DNA of 52,000 bases from Calycina herbarum (Eukaryota; Ascomycota; Leotiomycetes; Helotiales; Pezizellaceae): assembly GCA_001414485.1 (NCBI GenBank), contig LLEY01000286.1:1-52000 (forward strand). Direction: 5' to 3'. Under the pieces are notes generated by a model. The model ran no database searches, had not been told where the DNA came from, and worked only from the letters and a program-made list of their open reading frames with translations. Shown piece after piece: positions 40,931-52,000 of the stretch. Position 1 is the stretch's first letter. The number at the start of each line of letters is the position of its first letter. A program made the position numbers and the translations under genes.

Positions 40931-42111
40931 TTTGAAGAATAGATAGAACGATGTTATTAGTTCTTGCTATAAGCATGAGAATGCCTATAAGTGTACGCTA
41001 TAGGAGTAAGTGAATCCGAAGAGATTTTATTTTACTATATTATACTACTAATTTATATATAGACACGTGAGATACTACGGCGATTCGCTATATAGGATTA
41101 GTTATAAGAGGATTACTAATTTCAGAAATCATTAGAATAATAAAGCTAGTAGTTGTTACTATTATAGAGCTTAAAGAGGGATTTGTTTAATTTTAGTAGT
41201 AAGCTAACTCTTGTCTTTAGTAGATTTTAAGTTAAGAAAATAGATAAAGTTTAATACTAATCTAGAAAGAGTTAGAAAGTCGAGAGTTATTTAATACTTA
41301 TTTAAATAATCAAAGTCTTTAGCTACTCTATCTTTTAAATATAGCTTTATTTCTTCGAGTTATTAAGTATAACTTTAATTATTTAAGAGCCTATTCTGTT
41401 TTTACTTCTATAGTATACTTTATTTACTAACTTCGATAATAACTAATTATATTACTACTTTATAGTATTAAGTAATAAGTCTAGTAAATTCAACTCTTTA
41501 ATTATATTATTCAGAAGTATTCAGATTAATAAACTTAATTAACTAAAGTGTAAAATATCTTAATAGTATAGAGTATATATATCTATCCGAGTTATATTTG
41601 TTTAACTTAATTATTATAAAAAGTGTAAAATAATTAAGTTCGCTGAATAGAGTAAAGAGAGATCAACTTATAGGGTATTTAGAGTATATCTAGACGGAAT
41701 TGATTAATATTATACTATATACGCCTACGTTCTACGAGAGAAGTATCTCTTAATAACTTCCTAGATACAAGTAAACCAAGGTCTAATAAGAATAGTACGT
41801 GCGTTCTAAACCTCGGATATTTGAAATCGACATTATAGTAGACAAGTTTCAGGTGCGTCTTCAAGATGATACCGACTTATAATGTGTATAAAAGGACAGT
41901 ATACTAGAGTTGAGAACAAGCTGTTGCTGTTGGATTAGAAAACTTGATACGACAATCGAAGGCAGATGAACCTTTTTAGTTTTGGGAATATCAAACATTG
42001 GTCAGGAATGAGGCAATTACTGAGGATTGAGAACTTACTTTGGATGGATGAAATTCAGTACCATTTGAAGTGTTGAGGTGCTGAAGTCAGGGCAGGCTTG
42101 AGGCAGGATAG
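40931..42111. other. A+T-rich, RIP-like sequence of unknown origin
   Basis: Long runs of A+T with almost no coding potential, as expected of an old, heavily mutated transposon; no terminal repeats were identified. The final 105 bp (41978-42080) repeat 39165-39262. Confidence 0.6.
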
Positions 42112-43184
42112 TGTCACGAATCACGTGCCAGCACGTGACGAAGTGAAGTCCAGGCGACGCCCTGACAGGACGAGCACTATTGTAACCCTAGAAAGAAGAA
42201 AGGATTGGATGTGGTAGGATATGTAATCCTGGGATCTTATTACAGTTATATTACGTGACTCGGTTAGGAGCAGTTAGGTGATAGAGTCTAGTTTTAAGCA
42301 GCCCTGGAAATAGAGTCGGACTCCATCTTCGGGACTCCTACTAAGTAGGACTCTAACATAAACGAAGGTTCTATATAAAGACTGGTACGTCTGCTATTAA
42401 ATAGGAGCTTCGTGCTTAACTTTAGTTATTAATCTTATTATCTTATTTAATATCTTTAATATAAGTAATAAGTTCACTTCTAAGTAAATAACCTAGTATA
42501 TCTATACTTCTTACCTATATACTAACCTTTAAGACTTAGTTATCTTTATTTAGTTTGTTTAAGTTTTATTATACTTTAAGCACCTACTTAGAAGTTCAGT
42601 TACTATAGCCCTAGCAACCTCTATAGTAGTAACTAGTCTAAATAATAGTTAAACCAACGTTGTAGGAGCATCTAGAAGCGTGATTAGAAGAACATCTACT
42701 AGTATATAATCAACTAAGAATAATAATAATATTAGTATACTAGACGCCTCTAAGCTTTATAAGGTTAAAGTACTTAAGTCTATTAAAGTTAAGATACTAG
42801 ATATATATTATAAGAAGCGAAAGGAACTTAACTTATTCCTTCTCTAAATAGACATTTACTTTAACTTTAACTCTAATAAATTTAAAAGTAATTATAATTT
42901 ATAAACTATCTTTACTATCTCCTATCTTAGAGGATTAGTATTAGAATAGGCTTAGCTATATTTAGAGAACTTCTTTAAGAATAAGAATAAAAACAGAAAG
43001 ATAGAATTAACTAAGGTTATGTTTAAATCTTAGAGAGGATTTAAAGCAACTATTAGAAAAGTCTTTAGAGACTTCGATATAATCTAGATAGCTATATATA
43101 AGCTTTTAGAATTATACTAGACTAGATTAGTAATAGATTATACTAATAAATTTCAACGTTATAAGACAAAGTTAGAATAGGATA

Positions 43185-43189
43185 CTATT
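43185..43189 (+). repeat. Target duplication of the younger Ty3 element, left (CTATT)
   Basis: Identical to 49292-49296, directly at the LTR edges. Confidence 0.88.
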
Positions 43190-43421
43190 TGTTACGATCT
43201 ATATCTGAAGGCAAAGGCACAAGAGTATATATATGTATATTCGAGAATTTAAAGCTATAGTTCTAAGAACGAGGGAATGTGGAATATATACCCTACGAAA
43301 AAGGAGTATTCCTGCTAACTATAAAGAGCCTTTAATCTCGTCATAAATCCGTCTAAGTGTTGCGGCTCTGACGGTCACGTATAGGACTGAGAATCACGTG
43401 TTACGGACTAGCGCTGTAACA
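43190..43421 (-). repeat. 3-prime LTR of the minus-strand Ty3 element
   Basis: 232 bp; aligned to 49060-49291 at over 90 percent by eye, differing mainly by transitions. On the minus strand it begins TGTTAC and ends GTAACA. Confidence 0.9.
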
Positions 43422-43424
43422 TTA

Positions 43425-43435
43425 CCCCCTCTTTT
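43425..43435 (-). other. Polypurine tract of the Ty3 element
   Basis: AAAAGAGGGGG on the minus strand, adjoining the 3-prime LTR; the plus-strand DNA primer site in LTR retrotransposons. Confidence 0.8.
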
Positions 43436-43539
43436 GGAAAAAGCTTGTCTGTAAGCTTTGTATTATGACCGAATCGTCCGTTAGATGATCGTAATCGTCT
43501 ATTCTGTCTTCCCACGCTCGTATCCAGCTTTGTAAAGCC

Positions 43540-46500
43540 CTTGGCGGACCAGCGCGGGCTAGATTAGCGAGGTGAAAATCGCGTAATTTGTGTAGGCAAT
43601 ACTTAAAATTCGAGGCCGGATACTACTGTGGATTAGGGTCATGGCCTAACTATTGAACCCTGTATTAGAGCTTTCTACGAACTGCCTTTATAGCTAAGAC
43701 TTCTTCTACTTCCCACTCTTCTTAATCTGTAACCTATATTAGCAGGGGTGGTTCGTTTACCTGTCTAGGTAACGGATCTATAACGGCCTTACGGAGCAGT
43801 GACGGGTGGAATACGGGGTATATACGGAAGTGGTCTAGCAGTTCGAGCTGGAAAGAGTGTCCTTCGCAGGCTGTAATCTGGAACAGACCCTCGTTTTGTC
43901 TATCTAGCTTATAGCTTGGCTAGTCTGTCTTCTAATTACGAGTTAATACCTAAACAAAGTCGTTTACGTTAAAGTCTACTACTCTTCGAATCCGGTTTGT
44001 AGACCTTATATAGCAGTCTTGTACTTTACTAACCAATTCCTTTGCCACGGTCTAAGTGTTATACATTCTCCGTACGAGTGCCTCTACATCGGTCCGGTTA
44101 AGCTGTTCGTAGACTGTTACAGATTTATCTGGACAGTTCTAATTAAAGGATATAGTAGCTATATATCTGTTAATTACTTTAAAAGGCGAGAGCCTACCTA
44201 GACTCTTATATAGAAGCGTAAGCTAAGCGTAGTCTAGAATAGGGATAAGTTCGCTCTAGTTGTCTTGATAGTAACTAATAAAAGGCTATAGGCGTTGATT
44301 AATCTATTGATTTATGATTTCGGTTTATCTATTAGTTTACGAGTAGAAAGTAGTAGATAGCTTAAGCTTTATACTAAGGATTCTATAGAATTTAGACTAG
44401 AAAGAAGAAATAAACTGTGGTCTACGGTCTAAAACAATGCTTTGTAGATAGCCGTGGGTTCGATAGATCTATATAACGTATATTCAAGCTATATCTCGGG
44501 CTATAACTGTCTTTAGATAGGGGATCGAGACCGATTACTTAGTTAGGCGATCTATAACTACCTATAAGGTATCGTAACCTTGTTTATTAGCAGGGAAAGA
44601 CTTATAGTCTATAGTGATATGCTGCTAGGGACGTTCTAGAACTGGTAACGGGTATAAAAACCTAGGTTTACGGTCGCGAGGAACCGTAGTACGTCGACAG
44701 TCTTCGTAGTTACTAATATAGGTTTCTACGGACGTCTGTAAACCTTTCTACTAGTATCTACGGGCGAGGATAGCTACCGTCTTTGTCCGTCCAGGGTAAG
44801 CCGTAGATACTTGTACGTGAGCCTCACGGATTAGGTCCGTCTATAAGGTGCCTTGATTAGGAACCACGAGTCTCTTTTGCTAAAGAAGTAAGCCGTTCTC
44901 TATTATCTAGTTTTAGTACCCGCGGGTAGCTTTTGTTTAGTCGTCTTCTAAGTCCGAAGAGTTACGGTTAGTAGTAAGTAACTAGTCGACAAGGTTAAGC
45001 GAGGTTTCTAAGGTAACTAGGGCCAACGTTATAGGAGGTTCTGATCGAGTAGTAATACGTGGATCTAACTGATTAGACGTAAGCAAGGTTTGTTATCTTA
45101 CAGACGCTTTTAGGTCGTTCTATAGGTTAACGTCTTAGTCTCGGCGTATTAGCGTGTCCGTTTTCTCGTTCTACTTACCGGATTGAAACGTAATTATAAA
45201 ATAGAACTCTGATAGAAACTCTGCCTATCTCGCTTACTACTGGTTTAAGGTTTTAGAGGTTATAAAGTACTCTAAAGCCTTATAATCGGTGAAGACCTTG
45301 ATCCAGGAGCTAGTCTAAGTAAGATCCGCTCGCTATTGTCTGAAAGAGTATATAATAGCTAACATCTCCTTATCGTAGATTTAGTAGTTTAGCTCGGCGG
45401 GGTTCATCGTCTTCGAGAAATAGCCTATAGGTCTCTACGGTTCGGTTTCGGATATACGTTGTAATACTATAGCTACAACTACTCTGTCAGAAGCGTTAGT
45501 CTCAACCATAGTCTCTAAATCGGCTATAAAGTGGTATAAGAGAGGGGCGGTAACTAAGGCTTCTTTTAACGTATTAAAAGCCTTCTTATATTCTAAGTCG
45601 AACTTAAACAGCACTTCCTTACCTGTAAGATGGTTTAGTAGACGAGCAATCTATCTATAATCCTAAATAAAACGTTAGTAGAAGTTACAAAAACCTAGGA
45701 AGGACTGGATACCCTTAACAGTACTAGGATATTTCTAGGAAACGATTGCTAAGATCTTCTCTAGGTCGACTTCGATTCTGTCTATAAAGATAATAAAACT
45801 AAAGTACTTCGTACGAGTAACGTGGAACTCTGTCTTCTTAATATCTACTTATAGCCCAGCTTTACAAAGCCGTTCTAAGACCTTATAGACGTGTTTAATA
45901 TGTTCGAGCTTATTATTAGAGTATATAAGAATGTCGTTAAGGTAAGCTATATAAAAGTTATTAAGATATTCTATAAGAACGCTATTTATATATCTCTAGT
46001 ACGTAGTAGGACCGTTGGTTAAGCCGAAAGGCAACACCTTATATTTAAACGTGTTATAACAGGTCTAAAAGGTTATAAGTTCTTCCGACTCTAGTTCTAT
46101 ACGTATACGGTTGAAAGCTTGACGAATATTAAGCTTTATAAGGATTTTAGTACTAGTGATTCGTGTAAGAGTTTCGTTGATTAGCGGAAGAGGGTGCTGG
46201 TTCTTACGAGTAAGGTTGTTAAGTTTCTAGTAGTTAATATAGAGCTGTAAGCTTCCGTTAGGCTTCTTTACAAACAGTACTAGAGAGGCGAAAGGGGCGT
46301 AGCTAGGAATAATAAACCCTTTATCGAGGTTATCGAGGATATACTGCTTTATAGCTAGAAGTTCCTTAGTCGTCATCCTATATAACGGGCTATATAATAG
46401 GGTATTCGGACCTATAAGTTCGATCCGGTAGTCGACTTGGTTTCGTAGCAGAGGAAGTTCGTCTAAAGCTCTCTTTAAAAAGACATCTTTGAAGTCTGTA

Positions 46501-48450
46501 TATTCTTAGCAAACGTTCTATTCTACTAGTTATTCGTCTAAAGCGTAATCTACTAAAGAGAGCTCTATACGTAACCTGTCTATAAGAGTATAGTCGATCT
46601 CTTGTAAGCTAGTAGAGAAGACTTCGTTATCGCGCTTTTAAAGATTAAGTTTAAAAGCGGTAGCTCTAATATAATAGATATTAATAGCGAAGTCTTTCGT
46701 AGGTTTACGAATGTCTATAAGCGAGCTTACAGCTGCTTTACAGTCTATAACTAAACGTTTTCCTAAGGAGGATCGACGACGTTGTTAGCGGTTAGGAATA
46801 AGGACTTGTATTCTATTCTAGGCAGAGACGAGATCTTACTAAAAGCTTTCGTCTGGAATTTCCTCGAGAGTAACTAGTAGCGGGGTTTAGTACTAGCTTT
46901 AAGGCAGTATCGAATAGATTAATATAGGTTCCTCTATAGCATTCTAGCGGAGGTCGCGGTTCTCTATATCCTCCTAAGCCTAGAGGTCTAGTAGGGAGAT
47001 GGTTATCGATTCCCTAGTAATAGGTACTAAGTAATCGAATCGACGAACTAGGGGGAGGGATTCTAGCTACTTAATCTTACAGCTATAGACTGCTAACTTT
47101 ACGTTTACGTCTATAAGCTATTGACGGCCGATAATAATATCGTATTCGCCGATATTAGTAATTAGGAAGGGCGTATTAGTAAACTGTTATCTGTCGATAC
47201 TTAGCGTTAAGCGAATAACGTGAGTAATCGCTAGTCCTTTATGTCTATTAAACCCTGTAATTAATATTATATATAACAGCTTTTCCGTAGCCTGTCTATA
47301 ATATTAACTTAACTGGTCGGCTAAAGCCGTGTTAATAAATAGCTATCTATTCGCTCTAGTATTAATAAGTCTAGTAGTATTAAAAGCATATCTATTCTTA
47401 ATTAAAGTATATATAGTTATAAAAGCCTTTCCGCCTATTATACGACTTAGATTAAGAGGTTGAGATCTAAGTTTGTTTTGCTCTAAAAAGGAGACTTGCT
47501 TTAGAGCTGTTCTTTTCCCGAGTCCTTATAGACGAGTTCCTCGTTAGCCGATTCTTCTCTAGACGCTTGTAGTCTGTAGGAGTCCGTAAGCGAGTTTTCA
47601 GCGTCTTCTAATAGCTTAATAGCTGTAGAGGGTTTTCAAGGAAGAGGGCATTTACTAGCGTAGTGCCTAGGTTTATCGCAATTGTAATAGATAACGTCTA
47701 CTATATCCTAGACAGGAGTCGTACTCTTACGAGTAGGCAAAAGAGTCTTGCGGTCCGTAACTAGGGAGTAACGGACCGGGCTTTAGGTTAGCGGATAACT
47801 AATAGCAGCACGTGGAGCCGGAAGTTGGTAAGTTAATCCGTAGCTGGTAGGGAAACCTCTTATAGGTAGGCGGCGGTTGTAGCGAGCTGTAAGGCGTTCC
47901 TTAATAGTTACCCTGTCTTAATAGATAGAGTAACTGCGGTTATATAACTGGTTAAAGGTTGCTAGGGTGATTCGGACTAGCGAGATGCTTACTTAGAGAG
48001 CTGGCGTAAGCTTCTGGTATAAATCTTCGGACCACTTACTTGACAGGATATAAGCCTTAGTCGCAAGGCTTAAGAAGGTTGCTTTAAACATAGCAAAAGT
48101 CTTGTCCTCTTATATTAAGAGTTTATAGAAGACCTTACGGGCCTCTACGGCTTCGTTACTGTCTACGAACAAGGTATCTAGATATATAAGCATATCTATA
48201 ACGTCTATAAATGAGGTAGGGGAACCGAAATCCATCTATAGTTCTAGATACTCTTGTACTACGCCGGAAGTAGCTATAAAGACGAAGGTAAGTTTGTCTT
48301 ATTCGTCCTTAAAGAGGTTCTTTCTTATTTTACTAGCTAGGATAATCCGCTAGGCCTTATATAACGGGGAGATGCCGTCCTTGAGTTTCTCGCTATCTTA
48401 GAACTTATAAGTAGAATTGTTAGAACTAAATCGGGAACAGGAGGAGTTGT
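43540..48450 (-). pseudogene. Gag-pol of the younger Ty3 element, many TAG stops
   Basis: On the minus strand the frame shows, in order, gag; a zinc knuckle YYNCDKPRHYASKC (47690-47649, first Cys changed to Tyr); an aspartic protease site (LINTRANRQLFINTALA near 47340, DTGA altered); reverse transcriptase with RQAFNRIRIELESEELITF and YLNDILIYS (45955-45929, one catalytic Asp changed to Asn); RNase H; and integrase with a zinc-binding region, TIDYKSFPANKQGYDTLQVV and DRGPQFIS. It closes with a chromodomain-like segment (EWEVEEVLAIKAVRRKL...YRVQQLGHDP near 43730). In-frame stops are almost all TAG at likely Gln or Trp codons (RIP). Non-functional. Confidence 0.85.
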
Positions 48451-49059
48451 TAGTAGCCTCTCGGAGGGCTTATGTATACTCGCGGCTCGGGAGAGGGTTG
48501 TTAGAGTGGTTTACAGGTAACGGGGTTTAGTAGAGTTGTATATGTAAAGAGAGGATTTTAGCCCGTAAACGAACGTTTTCGTTTATAGGAGGCTCGCTTA
48601 TCGCAGGGGAGGTAGGCAAGGGAGAGGCGACTCTAGAGGTGTTATCCAGTTATTAAGGCTCGGTTTAAGACGAGCTAGTAGGTGTCTTCCCTTTTCTACT
48701 ACGACTACTTCGAGTGTCGGCTATTATATTATTAGAAAGGAAGGAGGAGAAGGTAGGGAGAGGTTATAAAAAAGGTTATATAGGCTGTTATAGGCGTGTC
48801 TTTCGAGGAGGTGAGTTGTTATAGACGTAGAGATGCTCGAGGGATCCGTTTATAGGAAGAGGATGCTGTTACAGGTAGAAGAGGCAGGCTGTTATAGGCG
48901 TGCTTGTCGAGGAGATGAGTCGTTATAGACGTAGAGATGCTCGAGGGATAGTCGTAGTTATACTATTACGAGTGTAAGATCTTCTAGCTATTATAAGCGT
49001 AGAATCTAGTCGATATTATAGTCCTTCGTAGGGAGTTGGGTTGTTTAAGCTTTAAATAA

Positions 49060-49291
49060 TATTACGATCTATATCTAAAGGCAAAGGCATAAGAGTATAT
49101 ATGTGTATATTCGAGAATTTAAAGCTACAGTTCTAAGAACGAGGGAATGCGGAATATATACCCTACGAAAAAGGGGTATTCCTGCTAACTGTAAAGAGCC
49201 TTTAATCTCGTCATAAATCCGTCCAAGCGTTGCGGCTCTGACGGTCACGTGTAGGACTGAGAATCACGTGTTACGGACCAGCGCCGTAACA
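49060..49291 (-). repeat. 5-prime LTR of the minus-strand Ty3 element
   Basis: The pair of 43190-43421; it lies at the right because the element is reversed. Its first bases are RIP-changed (TATTACG against TGTTACG). Confidence 0.9.
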
Positions 49292-49296
49292 CTATT
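49292..49296 (+). repeat. Target duplication of the younger Ty3 element, right (CTATT)
   Basis: Identical to 43185-43189. Confidence 0.88.
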
Positions 49297-51768
49297 ACTC
49301 TTATAAAACTCTTTTATAGAGGATTAAAGGTATATATTTATAAGGAAATAGCTAAATAGAATATATAATTCTTAACTATTATAAGTATAATTAAGGAAGT
49401 TGTCTAGTTAGACAACTGCTTATATAAATTTAAAAAGAGTAACCCTAGATATAGAGAAAAGAGTAAAGAGTTAGGAAAGTAAAAGTACTCTTATACTAAT
49501 AAACATAGTAAGGAGGTAAACGCTATATAGAAGAAAACCTTTTTAAAGAAAGAAGAACTTTCCTAGGAAGAGCGAAATCGTCGACGTAAGTAGAACTTAT
49601 ATTATAACTATAGCTTTCTAGGTTATAAAGTAAATAAGTATAGTAAGAAGAAAGACTCTAAGAAAAAGAAATAAATTAATACTACTATTTAATAACAGGT
49701 AGCTTTAACCGATCGTATTAAACTTACAAATAAGGAGCTTAAAGTACGAGGATATAGAACCTAGATTAAAAATAATAAAGGAATTAGTAGTATATAAGAT
49801 ACTAATAATAATAGAGATCTACTTCTTAAAGAATATTATAATATATAATTAGTAATAGAATCCGAGTAACCTTTTTAAGTAGGATATAAGTCGCTACTAT
49901 CGACTAGTTCTTTAGAGACATTAGACTTATCTTCTAGTTTAAAAGAAGAAGTTAGAAATAAAGACTCTAAAGTTAGAGAAACTTAGGCCTTTCTTAGAAT
50001 ATTTAAACAAGGGAATTAATAGATATATATTAATAACTAGAAACTAGACTTCTAGAGTCCTTATACTATATAAGAAGTTAACCCGACTATCTTAATAACA
50101 TATATAGTTATAAGAAATAACCCTAAGATAATAACTCTAGTTAGTCTAATTACTAGGTAAGAGACTATTAAGAATAAAGAACCTATATATAACTAATCAT
50201 AAGTTAAGAGATCTACTTATTCTAAGGTTAGAGATATATAGAAGGTATATAATATTTTAGAAGAAACTAGTATATAGACGTAGTAAGTCCTAACAGGATT
50301 TAAAGAACGAATTAAAACTCCTTTTTATAGAATAGTACCTAAAGACGTTATACTAAGAGAATTTAAGTAATATATCGTAGTTGTATTAATTAGAGAAGAT
50401 AGAATAGTATTTAAAGAACACGGTTTACTAAAGTTATTTAGTATACTATTCTAAGAACAAAGAGAGCTCGATATTACTAAATAGGCTAAAACAGAACTAG
50501 AAGAATTTTACTATCTATTAATAAGAGAACTATAGTTTATAGAAACAATTTAAGAAATAATAATATAATAGATATAATATAAACTAAGTCTAACCTTAGA
50601 TTAGTTATTATAGAAACAATTCAAAGGAATTTTACTAGAATCTACTAGAACGGTAGAATATTATTAGATATACGAGGTAGTATTATCTAATAATAAAGGA
50701 GTAGTATTCTTTCCTTAGTCCTAGATTTAGATTATTAGAGAAAAGAATTTAAGAGACTATATATTTAAAGTTTAATATATAAAACTAGAAATAAGTATAC
50801 TAGAAGCTACTTTAGATTATCTATATATAAAAGAACTATAGTCTATAGAAACCATTTTAGAAACTAGTTATAAATAGATCTAATATAATTATAAACGAAT
50901 ACTAAAGTGATTTATAAGAGGAATTCCTAAAACTATAAGAATCGTAGAATATAGATTAGTATATAAAGTAGTATATACTAATAAGGAAAGAGTAAGACTC
51001 TTTCTATAGTATAAGAACGAGGAGAGAAAGAATTATAATTAAGAAAATTAATCTTTTAAAGTCTAATATATTAAAGCAAAGTTAAATGCTATTTTAGAAG
51101 AAAGATAGTTAATAGTAACTATAGAAATATAAGGAAAAAAGTTATAAGTTATAATAGACTTAGAAGTAATAAGTAACTTTATTTCTCTAATAGCTTAAAA
51201 GAAGCTAAATATTCTAATTAAAGGAATAAGACTATATTACTTAGAGGTAGTTAATAAAATAGATATTATATACTAAAATAGAATTATTAATTAGTAAACT
51301 ATTCTAGTAAGAGTTAATATTAAAGAATACTATTTAAATATATAATTTAATATTATTAAAATAGAAAGTAAGAAAGTAATACTTAGTATACTATAGATTT
51401 AGGAATATAATCTAGAAATCGATTAGAAGGCTAGAAAAATAACCTTTAGTTAATATAAATATATAGGTTTATATTTATAACTTTAAAGCTAGAATAAGGT
51501 TAGTACTACCTCTTTTAAAGTACTAGGACACCTTACCTAAGGTCCTTCACAGGTTAGTAAGAAAGCTGATAACGAAATACCTATGTAGTATAGAGAATTT
51601 AAGACTTTATTTAAAAATCTAGAAGACTTGTAAGCCTTACTAAAACATTACTTATAGGATTATAAGATTAAATTAAAAGAGAGTTATTATCTCTTAAAGT
51701 AGAAGCTTCAGTTATATAACTAGAAAAGCCTATAAAGAATAGAAAGTTATATAAAGAAAGGTATTAAG

Positions 51769-52000
51769 ATGTTACGGACCTGGCCACCGCCGAGCACGTG
51801 ACTCGCGTACGGCTGCTCGCCGGCGTCCGCAAAGCCTGCTATTCCTAGCCTGGCCTAGAACTATTCCTACCTAGGCTAGGAACTATTTCTATAAACGGAT
51901 CGACATTCCTATAACTTATCGATTCCTTGGCTATCTCTATATTATAGGACCTCTAGAAGTCTCCTCTTTCCTTCTCTTCTCTTCTGTAGCTTTAGATCTT
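51769..52000. mobile_element. Left edge of a third insertion, probably an LTR
   Basis: Composition jumps from A+T-rich to GC-rich at TGTTACGGACC (51769), the TGTTAC-type start of an LTR, in the middle of the older Ty3 element pol. The interior (CCTAGGCCTAGG-like runs, CTTCTCTTCTCTTC) is unlike either other LTR. Only the first 232 bp are in the window. Confidence 0.45.

Larger units (their letters stand above)
43190..49291 (-). mobile_element. Younger, complete Ty3/gypsy retrotransposon (minus strand)
   Basis: 6102 bp between two 232-bp LTRs (43190-43421 and 49060-49291), flanked by the 5-bp duplication CTATT. The polypurine tract AAAAGAGGGGG lies just before the 3-prime LTR (43425-43435 on the plus strand as its complement). 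Read on the minus strand, gag and pol follow in order. Fewer stops than in the surrounding old element show that it inserted later. Confidence 0.92.
42112..51768 (+). mobile_element. Older Ty3/gypsy retrotransposon (plus strand), RIP-degraded and interrupted
   Basis: Its likely 5-prime LTR begins TGTCACGAATCACGTGCC at 42112. A gag follows from about 42605, where ATG appears as ATA. The gag is interrupted at 43185-43296 by the younger element and resumes at 49297. After splicing out that insert the frame continues as YTNKFQRYKTKLEQDTI...LIKLFYRGLKVYIYKEIAKQ. A zinc-knuckle trace (YNYSFLGYKVNKYS with its Cys changed to Tyr) lies at about 49600-49640, and the protease part (TVTIEIQGKKLQVIIDLEVI) near 51120-51165. 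The rest of pol, and any 3-prime LTR, is beyond the window or lost at the third insertion near 51769. Confidence 0.75.

Noticed and set aside
43185..49296. Endogenous virus
   Set aside because: LTRs, gag-pol order, chromodomain-like end and absence of an envelope gene identify a Ty3/gypsy retrotransposon of a fungus.

Overview
This is a fragment of a filamentous ascomycete (Pezizomycotina) chromosome. The genes have short introns of about 50-200 bp with GTRNGT donors, CTAAC/CTGAC branch points and YAG acceptors. One protein belongs to the fungal DUF6594 family, and there is a polyketide-synthase remnant. Several repeats are very A+T-rich and full of TAG/TAA codons where CAG or TGG would be expected, which is the mark of repeat-induced point mutation (RIP). 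The class is probably Leotiomycetes, but that is only an inference from the feel of the proteins.

The window divides into gene islands and transposon islands. Positions 1-480 are the end of a pogo-like element sitting inside a small TA-flanked inverted-repeat element. From about 1.6 to 37.4 kb there are ordinary genes: a Cys-rich protein (-), a frameshifted DUF6594 membrane protein (+), an intron-containing tRNA, probably His (-), a hypothetical protein (-), the nucleoporin Nup82 (-) divergent from the cap-binding subunit Cbp20 (+), mitoribosomal mL60/MRPL31 (-) divergent from the TRAPP subunit Trs20 (+), histone H4 (-), a nine-exon P-type cation ATPase (+), a KR-ACP remnant of a polyketide synthase (-), a MOSC-reductase-ferredoxin fusion (-), a small basic-region transcription-factor candidate (-) and an alpha/beta hydrolase with a premature stop (-). 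Three genes (Nup82/Cbp20 and mL60/Trs20 as pairs, H4 alone) carry housekeeping promoters.

The island at 24.0-29.2 kb interrupts the gene space between the ATPase and the polyketide-synthase remnant. It holds a 435-bp hAT-type miniature element with a perfect 8-bp target duplication, then a degenerate short tandem array split by two RIP-riddled pogo/Fot1-like transposons in direct orientation. The last quarter (38.4-52.0 kb) holds a complete 516-bp miniature element, a broken small-secreted-protein gene, and nested LTR retrotransposons. An essentially complete Ty3/gypsy element on the minus strand (232-bp LTRs, CTATT target duplication) lies inside the gag of an older, much more heavily mutated plus-strand Ty3/gypsy element. 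That older element is cut again near 51.77 kb by what looks like the edge of a third insertion.

No wholly new multigene system was seen. The strongest unusual signals are: (i) the 17-bp iterons in the pogo-like termini, which vary from two to three copies, (ii) the broken tandem array whose CCGAG cores have decayed to CTAAG, (iii) the dated sequence of nested insertions, (iv) several host genes caught in decay by single-base changes, and (v) the three-domain MOSC-flavoreductase-2Fe2S protein next to polyketide-synthase debris. Exon boundaries were set by reading frame, splice consensus and family knowledge; no transcript data were available.
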